A DNA stretch of 14,643 nt from JAYEHC01 sp964490635 (GTDB taxonomy: Bacteria > Patescibacteriota > Minisyncoccia > JAHIHE01 > JAGLIN01): contig CAZBCK010000025.1 in the NCBI GenBank assembly GCA_964490635.1, positions 1 to 14,643 of the forward strand. Direction: 5' to 3'. A program made the position numbers and the translations under genes. Positions 1 to 6,636 of the stretch are shown here, piece by piece; the stretch's first letter is position 1, and every line of letters begins with the position of its first letter. Below the pieces are notes generated by a model, which worked only from the letters and a program-made list of their open reading frames with translations, was not told the origin of the DNA and searched no databases.

Positions 1-22
1 AAAAAACAGCTAAAACAATTTT

Positions 23-874
23 ATGCCAAACAAAAAAACGAAAAACAAACAAATTGCAGTTTTTGAAGGGCAAAAAGTTCGCCGTTTATGGAGCGAGAAG
101 GAAGAAAAATGGTATTTTTCCGTAATTGATATTATTGCTATTTTGACTGAACAGACTGATTTTAAAAAAGCGAAAAGTTATTGGACAACGCTTAAAAGTC
201 GTCTAAAACAAGAAGGAAGTGAACTGGTCACAAATTGTGACCAGTTGAAAATGTTGGCTCAAGACGGAAAAATGAGAGAAACTGATGTAGCGGATGTAGA
301 AATAATTTTACGATTAGTTCAGTCCGTGCCAAGTCCAAAAGCCGAACCAATCAAACTTTGGCTTGCTAAAGTCGGTTATGAGCGAATGCGGGAAATAAGC
401 GATCCTGAAAAAGCGTTAAATCGCAGTCGGGATTATTGGCAAAAAATGGGGCGGAGCCAGAAATGGATTCAGCAGAGAATGATGGGACAGGAAGTCAGAA
501 ATAAGTTAACAGATTATTGGAAAGACAATGAAGTTAAGGAGCGAGACGAATATGCGATTTTGACAAATATTATTCATCAAGAGTGGAGCGATTTATCAGT
601 TAAGGAACATAAAAGTTTAAAGAAATTAAAAACACAAAATTTGCGCGATCATATGTCCGACGCAGAATTAATTTTTACGGCGTTGGCGGAACTTTCCACT
701 CGGCAAATTGCGGAAACAATGAAAACAAAGGGATTGGAAGAAAATAAAACTCCAGCCAAAAAAGGCGGGCGGGTTGCCAAAAACGCAAGAAAAGAGTTGG
801 AGAGCAAAACAGGCAAGAGCGTGGTAAGCGGAGGAAATTTTTTAGGAACAAAAAGCAATAAAAAATTAAAATAA
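23..874 (+). CDS. DinD-like protein with N-terminal BRO-N (antirepressor-type) domain
   Basis: A 283-aa soluble protein. Residues ~8-125 look like the BRO-N fold: an early FEGQKVRRLW stretch, then a TDVADVE segment and an SPKAEPIKLWLAKVG motif typical of bacterial BRO-N proteins. The C-terminal half (~190-260: HKSLKKLK, LRDHMSDAELIF, GGRVAKNARKELE) follows the order of E. coli DinD, a LexA-controlled DNA-damage protein of similar length (274 aa) reported to inhibit RecA filaments. The tail (245-283) is Lys/Ser-rich and basic. The ATG at 23 has no Shine-Dalgarno. The stop lies 2 nt before the Res start, so the two are almost surely one transcript and may be translationally coupled. No LexA box can be judged because the window begins 22 nt upstream. 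The family call is fairly sure; its role here (accessory or regulatory part of the restriction system) is inference. A prophage antirepressor is less likely, as no phage genes are nearby. Confidence 0.8.
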   Translation: MPNKKTKNKQIAVFEGQKVRRLWSEKEEKWYFSVIDIIAILTEQTDFKKAKSYWTTLKSRLKQEGSELVTNCDQLKMLAQDGKMRETDVADVEIILRLVQSVPSPKAEPIKLWLAKVGYERMREISDPEKALNRSRDYWQKMGRSQKWIQQRMMGQEVRNKLTDYWKDNEVKERDEYAILTNIIHQEWSDLSVKEHKSLKKLKTQNLRDHMSDAELIFTALAELSTRQIAETMKTKGLEENKTPAKKGGRVAKNARKELESKTGKSVVSGGNFLGTKSNKKLK

Positions 875-876
875 AT

Positions 877-3450
877 ATGCCTCAACAATTTCTTTACGAA
901 CAATTAGATAGCGCTTCAAAATTAGGATTTATTAAAAAAGAAATTCCGAATTTTTTGACGGAAAATTTAAATTCTAATTTTGAACTTCGCGAGTATCAAG
1001 AAGAAGCGTTTGGCAGATTTTTTCATTGCTATCATAGCGAATATGAAAACAAAGAATATCCTTTGCATTTTCTTTTCAATATGGCAACCGGTTCGGGAAA
1101 AACTTTGATTATGGCTGGCTTGATTTTATATCTCTATCAACAAGGTCATCGCAATTTTTTGTTTTTCGTAAAAAATACAAATATTGTAGAAAAAACAAAA
1201 GATAATTTTCTAAATAATTTATCAAACAAATATTTATTTGCTGATAAAACAGTTTTCAATAATAAGCAAGTGCAAATAAAACAAGTAAAGAATTTTGACG
1301 GTGTAAACAATCAGGATATTAATATCTGTTTTACAACTATTCAAAAATTGCATATAGATTTACATAATGAAAAAGAAAACGCTATTACTTATGAAGATTT
1401 TAAAAAATATGAAGTTGTTTTGTTAGCCGATGAAGCCCATAATTTTCAAGTAAAAACTAAACAAGAGATATTATTAAAAGAATTAGAAAAACCAAACTGG
1501 GAAAACACGGTTGAAAATATTTTTAAACAAAATACCGGCAACTTGCTTTTGGAATTTACCGCCACGATGGATTTTTTGAATAAAGATATTGTTGAAAAAT
1601 ATAGAAATAAAATTATTTATAAATATGATTTAAAAGAATTTAGGAACGACGGTTTTTCTAAGGATGTTGAATTGTTGCACACGGACACGGACAAAAAAGA
1701 GCGTATCATTCAAGCGATAATTTTAAGCCAATACCGGCAGGAAGTGGCTGGCAAATACGGTATAAATTTAAAGCCGGTTATTCTTTTTAAAGCCCAAAGA
1801 ACCATCGCTGACTCAGAGGAAAATAAGAAACTGTTTCACGAGATAATTGATAATTTGAAAGCGGGCGATATTAAAAATATCAAAAAGCGAAGCAATGTTG
1901 AAGTTTTACAAAAAGCTTTCGGATTTTTTAAAGACAATAAAATAACTAACGCTATTTTGGTTAAGAAATTAAAAGATAGTTTTGCTGAAAATAAAACTTT
2001 GAGTGTCAATGAAGAAAAGGAAAAAGAAAAACATCAGTTGCTTTTAAATTCTCTTGAGGATAAGGATAATCAGGTTAGAGCTATTTTTGCAGTGCAGAAA
2101 TTGAATGAGGGCTGGGATGTTCTTAATCTCTTTGATATCGTTCGACTTTATGAACCAAGAGATGGCAAGAATAATCAGCCTGGAAAAACTACTTTATCCG
2201 AAGCGCAATTAATTGGGCGGGGCGCACGGTATTGTCCTTTTAAACTTTCTGAAGCCGATGATAAGTTTAAGCGTAAATATGATAAAAATTTAGATAATGA
2301 ATTGCGGATTTTGGAAGAATTGCATTATCACAGCCATAACGAATCAAGATACATTTCGGAAATTAAAACCGCTCTTATTGAGGAGGGTATGCTTGATGAG
2401 GATGAGGCGGAAGTTGAGTTGAAATTAAAAGAAGAGTTTAAAAAATCCAGCTTTTATAAGTCCGGTTTGGTTTACGCCAATGAAAAGAAAAAGAGAAGTT
2501 TTGAAAAAGTAAAACAACTGGCGGATTTGGGAGTTAGCCAAAGAAATATTGTTTTCAGTATTTTATCCGGCACAGGCGTTGAAACACAGGCGTTTGAAAA
2601 TAAAGACAAAGGACGGGAAATTAAAAAAGACAAAAAAGATATAAGTTTAAAAAATATTGAACCGCATATTATAAAAAATGCTTTAGCCAAGAATGATTTT
2701 TATTCTTTTGATTCCCTAAAACATTATTTTCCTAAGCTTGAATCAGTTAATGATTTTATTGGCAAGAATAATTATTTAAACGGACTGTCTATTACTTTTG
2801 AAGGCGATAAAAAAGAACTTGATAATTTGAGCAATGAAAATAAATTTTTTGGCGTGCTTGATTTGCTTGCAAAAATTGAAACAGAGATCAAAGGTAATTT
2901 AACGGAATACGAGGGATCGGAAGAATTCATTCCATCCTTATTCAATAAAAAGTTTGGCGACAAGAAAATCAAAGTCAAAAAGGATAGCGAACGCTTGAAC
3001 GGACAAATTGAATTTTTGGAAGATAAAGATTGGTATGTGTTTAACGCTAACTATGGCACGAGCGAGGAAAAGGCGTTTGTTGAGCTGATTGATCGGCAGA
3101 TAGAAGAATTGAGAAAAAATTATAAAAAGATTTATCTTGTTCGCAATGAAAGACAACTTAAGATTTTTAATTTTAAAGACGGACAAGCGTTTGAGCCGGA
3201 CTATCTTTTATTTCTGGTTGATAAAACCGGCAAGGAAATTACATACCAGCTTTTCTTGGAGCCGAAAGGGAAACATTTAGCAGAATATGATAAATGGAAA
3301 AATGAATTTTTAGAAGAAATTAAAGAAAGATTTAAGGATAAAATTTTAGAATTTTCAAAGTCGCGAAAATATAAAATAATCGGTTTGCCGTTTTATAATC
3401 AAGAAACAGAGAATAATTTTAAAGAGAGATTATTTGAGAGTATAAAATAA
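877..3450 (+). CDS. res: Type III restriction endonuclease Res subunit (SF2 helicase plus nuclease)
   Basis: An 857-aa ATP-dependent translocase/nuclease. Superfamily 2 motifs come in order: Walker A MATGSGKT at 69-76, DEAH at 185-188, motif III TAT at 228-230, and motif VI QLIGRGAR at 444-451 preceded by a KLNEGWDV segment typical of Res proteins. The C-terminus carries a PD-(D/E)xK-type nuclease signature: EPDYLLF with Asp775, then LEPKGK with Glu795 and Lys797. In type III systems Res acts only in complex with Mod, which methylates and recognises the site, and cuts after head-to-head translocation. No Mod lies in the window; it may lie upstream, beyond the DinD-like gene. The protein is somewhat shorter than EcoP1I/EcoP15I Res (~970 aa). 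All visible catalytic residues are present, so it looks intact. A stand-alone DEAD/DEAH helicase-nuclease in a different defence system is the main alternative. Confidence 0.87.
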   Translation: MPQQFLYEQLDSASKLGFIKKEIPNFLTENLNSNFELREYQEEAFGRFFHCYHSEYENKEYPLHFLFNMATGSGKTLIMAGLILYLYQQGHRNFLFFVKNTNIVEKTKDNFLNNLSNKYLFADKTVFNNKQVQIKQVKNFDGVNNQDINICFTTIQKLHIDLHNEKENAITYEDFKKYEVVLLADEAHNFQVKTKQEILLKELEKPNWENTVENIFKQNTGNLLLEFTATMDFLNKDIVEKYRNKIIYKYDLKEFRNDGFSKDVELLHTDTDKKERIIQAIILSQYRQEVAGKYGINLKPVILFKAQRTIADSEENKKLFHEIIDNLKAGDIKNIKKRSNVEVLQKAFGFFKDNKITNAILVKKLKDSFAENKTLSVNEEKEKEKHQLLLNSLEDKDNQVRAIFAVQKLNEGWDVLNLFDIVRLYEPRDGKNNQPGKTTLSEAQLIGRGARYCPFKLSEADDKFKRKYDKNLDNELRILEELHYHSHNESRYISEIKTALIEEGMLDEDEAEVELKLKEEFKKSSFYKSGLVYANEKKKRSFEKVKQLADLGVSQRNIVFSILSGTGVETQAFENKDKGREIKKDKKDISLKNIEPHIIKNALAKNDFYSFDSLKHYFPKLESVNDFIGKNNYLNGLSITFEGDKKELDNLSNENKFFGVLDLLAKIETEIKGNLTEYEGSEEFIPSLFNKKFGDKKIKVKKDSERLNGQIEFLEDKDWYVFNANYGTSEEKAFVELIDRQIEELRKNYKKIYLVRNERQLKIFNFKDGQAFEPDYLLFLVDKTGKEITYQLFLEPKGKHLAEYDKWKNEFLEEIKERFKDKILEFSKSRKYKIIGLPFYNQETENNFKERLFESIK

Positions 3451-3739
3451 ACTACCGTGTTGGAAAAGAAATACAAAGAAAGTTTCGGCAATAATTATTT
3501 CAAGTCAAAGACATTAAGCCAACAGCGACAAAAACCAAATCCATAAAAGTTTGGATTTTATCCGAAAGACACCATAAACAAATTCAACGCGGGGGAAACC
3601 TCGCTTTTTTGTTGTTTGTCGATCGCTTGGCGGTTCTTTTTATCTTATATTTGTTCTTTTAAAAAGCAAATTATTCGTTTTTTAAAAATGTTCTTTGCGG
3701 TGTGGTTGTGCCTCGGAGTAGAATGCAGGCGGTACGGGG
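3451..3739. other. Intergenic stretch between res and the sigma4-HARE gene
   Basis: There is no convincing gene here. A short open frame from about 3457 (29 codons) directly after res resembles no family I know. An imperfect inverted repeat (AAATCCA / TGGATTT, near 3534-3557) precedes the GAAA-loop hairpin described separately. An AT-only inverted repeat (TTTTAAAAA at 3657 and TTTTTAAAA at 3679) follows. The segment may be decayed coding sequence, but nothing in it proves that. Confidence 0.4.
3589..3610 (+). terminator. Rho-independent terminator, GAAA-tetraloop hairpin
   Basis: GCGGGG (3589-3594) pairs with CCTCGC (3599-3604), including one G-U pair, around a GAAA tetraloop, and six T follow directly (3605-3610). 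This is the first good terminator after res, 140 nt beyond its stop. The right arm and T-run (CCTCGCTTTTTTG) are identical to 13 nt near the left end of the repeat element at 4992, which may be coincidence. Confidence 0.75.
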
Positions 3740-3768
3740 TTGACAATATTTTATAAATGTGATATGCT
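3740..3768 (+). promoter_or_regulatory. Sigma-70-type promoter with extended -10
   Basis: A perfect -35 TTGACA (3740-3745), a 17-nt spacer, and -10 TATGCT (3763-3768) preceded by TGA at 3760-3762, an exact TGN extended -10. Transcription would start near 3775, leaving a leader of about 100 nt before the ATG at 3875. This is the best promoter in the window. Confidence 0.8.
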
Positions 3769-3874
3769 ATTATGTACTAAAAGCTATTTTGCCATAGGAT
3801 TTAAATTTGCTCAGATGCAACTTAGTTATATCAGATGTAAATGTTTTATTAAAATAATCTGTTAAATTAAAAGG

Positions 3875-4948
3875 ATGTCAAAGAAGAAAAAGAAAATATC
3901 AAAAAATAAGCTAGGAATTGATCTGGAGCAACTTGTGTTCGGCATGATTGAAGAACTTTCAAAAAGATCAAAGGATATTGTTGTGAAAAGGTTCAATTTC
4001 AACAGAGACGAGAGGGCAAAAACTCTTGAAGAAATTGGCAGTGAATATGAAATAACGAGAGAAAGGGTCAGGCAAATTGAATTTGAAGCGATCTCCAGAT
4101 TAAAAAGTATAGGTGAAAAACGCAATATTGATAAAGTATTTAAAAGCATTGAAAATAATATCAAGAGCTATGGAGGGATCACGGGGGAGGAAAAAATTAC
4201 CAACCATCTGTTCGGTGAGAAAAATGATGATAAAATAAATAAGCAAATAACTTTGTTTATTTTGTCATTAGATGATAGAATAAAAGAAACAGCTGAAACA
4301 AAGATTCATAAGAAGGTCTATTTTTATGAAGAAGAAAATGTTGAGAGGTTTAAAAATGTGATAAAAGTGATAGAAGAGCATCTAAAAGAGAAAAAAAATA
4401 GTGTAAATTTTGATGAGATATTGGAAGTGGCAAGTAGACATTTTGGAAATAAAGGAAAGTTCTCTCCGTTACATTTGGAATCCTATTTGGATGAAAATAA
4501 AGTTATTCTTAAAAATATTTTAGGGCAATGGGGGCATACAAAATGGTCTTATATCAATCCGAAGAATGTTAGAGACAAAGCGTATCTATCCTTAAAGAAA
4601 AATGAGGAGCCGTTACATTTTATTGAAATAACAGACAAGATAAATGAGTTGTGGCAAGGCAATAGAATTGCGAACAATCAGACGGTTCACAATGAACTTA
4701 TCAAAGACGACAGGTTTGTTTTGGTTGGTAGAGGAACTTATGCTTTGAAGGAGTGGGGATATAATCCCGGGACGGTTTTAGATGTTATAATAGGATTATT
4801 GAAAGAGGATAACGGTGAAATGGAACAAAGCAAAATAGTTCAAGAAGTTTTCAAAAGACGGCAAGTTAAGAAAAATACAATAGTCCTAAATTTGCAGAAT
4901 AAGAAATACTTTGAAAAATTTCCGAACAAGATTTATAGATTAAGGTAA
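3875..4948 (+). CDS. Sigma-70 region 4 / HARE-HTH fusion, probable transcription regulator
   Basis: A 357-aa protein with a basic N-terminus (MSKKKKKISK). Residues ~30-77 match sigma-70 region 4: VVKRFNF, then TLEEIGSEYEITRERVRQIE, the helix-turn-helix that reads -35 boxes. Sigma regions 1-3 are absent, so it cannot be a normal promoter-melting sigma factor. Residues ~150-220 form a second helical unit, perhaps a degenerate winged helix. Residues ~228-296 match the HARE-HTH domain (as in Firmicutes RNA polymerase delta and ASXL proteins): EEPLHFIEITDKI, then DDRFVLVGRGTYALKEWGY. The C-terminal ~60 aa are another small helical domain. It is a single-gene transcript between its own promoter and terminator. 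AAAAGG abuts the ATG with no spacer, so initiation is probably SD-independent. The domains are clear; the RNA polymerase target is inferred. Confidence 0.85.
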   Translation: MSKKKKKISKNKLGIDLEQLVFGMIEELSKRSKDIVVKRFNFNRDERAKTLEEIGSEYEITRERVRQIEFEAISRLKSIGEKRNIDKVFKSIENNIKSYGGITGEEKITNHLFGEKNDDKINKQITLFILSLDDRIKETAETKIHKKVYFYEEENVERFKNVIKVIEEHLKEKKNSVNFDEILEVASRHFGNKGKFSPLHLESYLDENKVILKNILGQWGHTKWSYINPKNVRDKAYLSLKKNEEPLHFIEITDKINELWQGNRIANNQTVHNELIKDDRFVLVGRGTYALKEWGYNPGTVLDVIIGLLKEDNGEMEQSKIVQEVFKRRQVKKNTIVLNLQNKKYFEKFPNKIYRLR

Positions 4949-4985
4949 ATAAAACTCGTTGCGCTAGTTTTATTTATTATTTTTA
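4946..4985 (+). terminator. Terminator overlapping the stop codon of the sigma4-HARE gene
   Basis: An 11-bp perfect stem (TAAATAAAACT at 4946-4956 with AGTTTTATTTA at 4966-4976) around a 9-nt loop, followed by TTATTTTTA. The left arm begins with the TAA stop codon itself, so the hairpin can form only after the terminating ribosome has left. Confidence 0.65.
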
Positions 4986-4991
4986 CCCTTT

Positions 4992-5097
4992 AGGATTTCC
5001 TCGCTTTTTTGCCCTGTTGTAGTCTCTCAATAAAGGGCTGTAACGAGAAAGCGTGTAATTCGCCGGAGTCCTCTCCTGAGAGATTCTGGCAAGTCAG
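4992..5097 (+). repeat. Structured interspersed repeat element, copy A
   Basis: About 106 nt with two conserved blocks shared with the inverted copy at 10010-10131. The left block begins AGGATTTCCTCGCTTTTTTG and continues to AGTCTCT (5021-5027). The right block runs from AAAGCGTGTAATTCGC (5048-5063) through a hairpin (GCCGGAGT at 5062-5069, ATTCTGGC at 5083-5090, two G-U pairs). CGCTTT (5002-5007) and AAAGCG (5048-5053) can close an outer stem, with GCCCT/AGGGC inside it. It could be a miniature mobile element or a non-coding RNA. No protein is encoded. Confidence 0.6.
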
Positions 5098-5110
5098 AAA
5101 TGAAGAAGCC

Positions 5111-5216
5111 CTAACATTGCTAAATTGCTACATCATCAAATTGTTATGCATAGTATAATGATTTAATGTTATTAACAAATGTAGCAATTCAACAATTTAA
5201 CAATGTAGCAATTTAG
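5111..5216. repeat. AT-rich palindromic element built of ~8-nt words
   Basis: Both ends are near-inverted copies: CTAACATTGCTAAATTGCTA on the left, and on the right a run of related words (ATGTAGCA, ATTCAACA, ATTTAACA, ATGTAGCA) ending in ATTTAG. The transcript would fold into a long imperfect hairpin. A TATAAT hexamer (5154-5159) lies in the central loop, with no convincing -35 at the right distance. The element ends 3 nt before the next start codon and leaves no Shine-Dalgarno. Confidence 0.55.
5154..5159 (+). promoter_or_regulatory. Possible -10 box for the membrane protein gene at 5220
   Basis: A perfect TATAAT in the spacer between the two palindrome arms, about 60 nt before the ATG. 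The nearest -35-like word, TTGCTA at 5125, is 23 nt away, too far for a standard promoter. If used, the leader would consist mostly of the right palindrome arm. Confidence 0.35.
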
Positions 5217-5219
5217 TTT

Positions 5220-6518
5220 ATGCTGACATTTTCACACATTTTAACTGAGTCTTTTAAAGAGGCGGCGGTTTTTTATTATCATTATTGGTGGTTTTTTACA
5301 CCGATAGTATTATGGCCTATTTTTGAACTTGCCTGGATAAGTTATATCCAGGAAAAATATTTTAGAAAAATAGAATGGGATTTACTGGAAGTAAAAATAT
5401 CCAAAGAAATAGAAAAAAGACCGAAGACGATGGAAGAATTTTTTTCAGGAATCTATAGTACTTATGATGTGGTAATAGACACTCTCTATGATATATATCT
5501 GGCGGGAATGATAGACATGTGGTTCAGTTTTGAGATTGTTAGCAAGGAAGGTGATATTCACTTTTATATTAGGACACCGAAATTTTCAAGAGAGATGTTG
5601 GAATCACAAGTATATGCGGAGTATCCCGACGCTGAAATAAAAGAAGTTGATGATTATGTAACGGATATTCCGGATGATATTCCAAGCAAAGATTATGAAT
5701 TGTGGGGAACGGATATGACTTTGTTGAAAGAAGACGCCTATCCGTTGAGGACTTATAAGGAATTTGAAGATATGGCATCCGGAGAATTTATTGATCCCGT
5801 TTCAAATATTATTGAAGGAGTGAGTAAATTAAACAAAGGCGAACAGATTTGGATTCAGATTCTTGTTAGAGCGACCGGCGATAGTTGGAAAGAAGACGCG
5901 AATCGTTTAGTGCTTAAACTTATAGGAAGAAAAGATGGTGAAAAAAAGAAATCATCCAATCCTCTTTCAATTGTAATAGATGAACTTGTTGACTTAGCGA
6001 GATATACGATTTTAGGAGCTTTCTCTGTACAGGAACCAAAAGAAAAAACAGATAAAGAAAAATCAAAAGAAGAAGAAGCAATCAGTATGATGCTTCATCT
6101 TTCTCCCGGGGAAAAAAATATTGTGACGGCTATTGATGAAAGTACCAAAAAACCCGGATTTGAAACGGATATTAGATGGATTTATCTGGCGAAGAGGGAT
6201 GTTTTTAATAAGATTAAAGGCAATGCAATTGTCTTTTCTTATTTTACCCAATTTGGTTCGCAGGATTTGAATGCTTTAATCCCTGATTCAAAGACGAAAA
6301 CAAGCGCCTATTACTTTCTAACAGAAATAAGAAAAGCAATGAGAAAAAGAAAGATATTAAGAAAATATAAAAGAAGAGAATTTGATGAAAAAGGGTTTGT
6401 CTTAAACACTGAAGAGCTGGCAACAATATTTCATTTTCCAACTTTTGAAGTTAGAGCGCCTGTCGCGCCGCGTATTGAAGCAAAGAAAGGAAAGCCGCCG
6501 ACGGGATTGCCAGTATAG
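5220..6518 (+). CDS. One-pass membrane protein resembling the N-terminal module of CPR VirD4/HerA-like systems (DUF8128-like)
   Basis: A 432-aa protein with one aromatic-rich transmembrane segment (~residues 18-42: YYHYWWFFTPIVLWPIFELA), then a long soluble alpha/beta region. It contains an FYIRTP...YPDAEIKEVDDY segment, a charged Lys/Glu linker (~277-292), and a C-terminal FVLNTEELATIFHFP...RIEAKKGKPPTGLPV motif. From memory of CPR proteomes, that last motif normally sits just before the VirB4/VirD4/HerA-type ATPase domain of conjugation-like or DNA-translocation proteins. Here the frame stops at the motif, and no Walker A protein follows in the 120 nt before the next gene. It may work with an ATPase encoded elsewhere. 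The ATG at 5220 has no Shine-Dalgarno. Membrane location is clear, the family is fairly likely, and the function is unknown. Confidence 0.65.
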   Translation: MLTFSHILTESFKEAAVFYYHYWWFFTPIVLWPIFELAWISYIQEKYFRKIEWDLLEVKISKEIEKRPKTMEEFFSGIYSTYDVVIDTLYDIYLAGMIDMWFSFEIVSKEGDIHFYIRTPKFSREMLESQVYAEYPDAEIKEVDDYVTDIPDDIPSKDYELWGTDMTLLKEDAYPLRTYKEFEDMASGEFIDPVSNIIEGVSKLNKGEQIWIQILVRATGDSWKEDANRLVLKLIGRKDGEKKKSSNPLSIVIDELVDLARYTILGAFSVQEPKEKTDKEKSKEEEAISMMLHLSPGEKNIVTAIDESTKKPGFETDIRWIYLAKRDVFNKIKGNAIVFSYFTQFGSQDLNALIPDSKTKTSAYYFLTEIRKAMRKRKILRKYKRREFDEKGFVLNTEELATIFHFPTFEVRAPVAPRIEAKKGKPPTGLPV

Positions 6519-6578
6519 AATTTAACACGGATTGATTGAAAAAGAAAAAGCGACCATTCAAAATTTTGTAATTTAAAC

Positions 6579-6607
6579 TGGACAAAATGCTTAATTTTTT
6601 GTAGTAT
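6579..6607 (+). promoter_or_regulatory. Candidate sigma-70 promoter for the HlyD-family gene
   Basis: TGGACA (6579-6584), a 17-nt spacer, and TAGTAT (6602-6607): five of six -35 and four of six -10 consensus bases. The start site would be near 6614, giving a ~23-nt leader. There is no clear terminator after the upstream gene, so some read-through is possible. Confidence 0.5.
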
Positions 6608-6636
6608 TTAAGTGTGAGTAATAATTTAATCTAAAT

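Noticed and set aside
23..874. Prophage antirepressor marking an integrated phage
   Set aside because: The C-terminal half fits DinD and the neighbour is a restriction gene; no phage structural, integrase or lysis genes follow.
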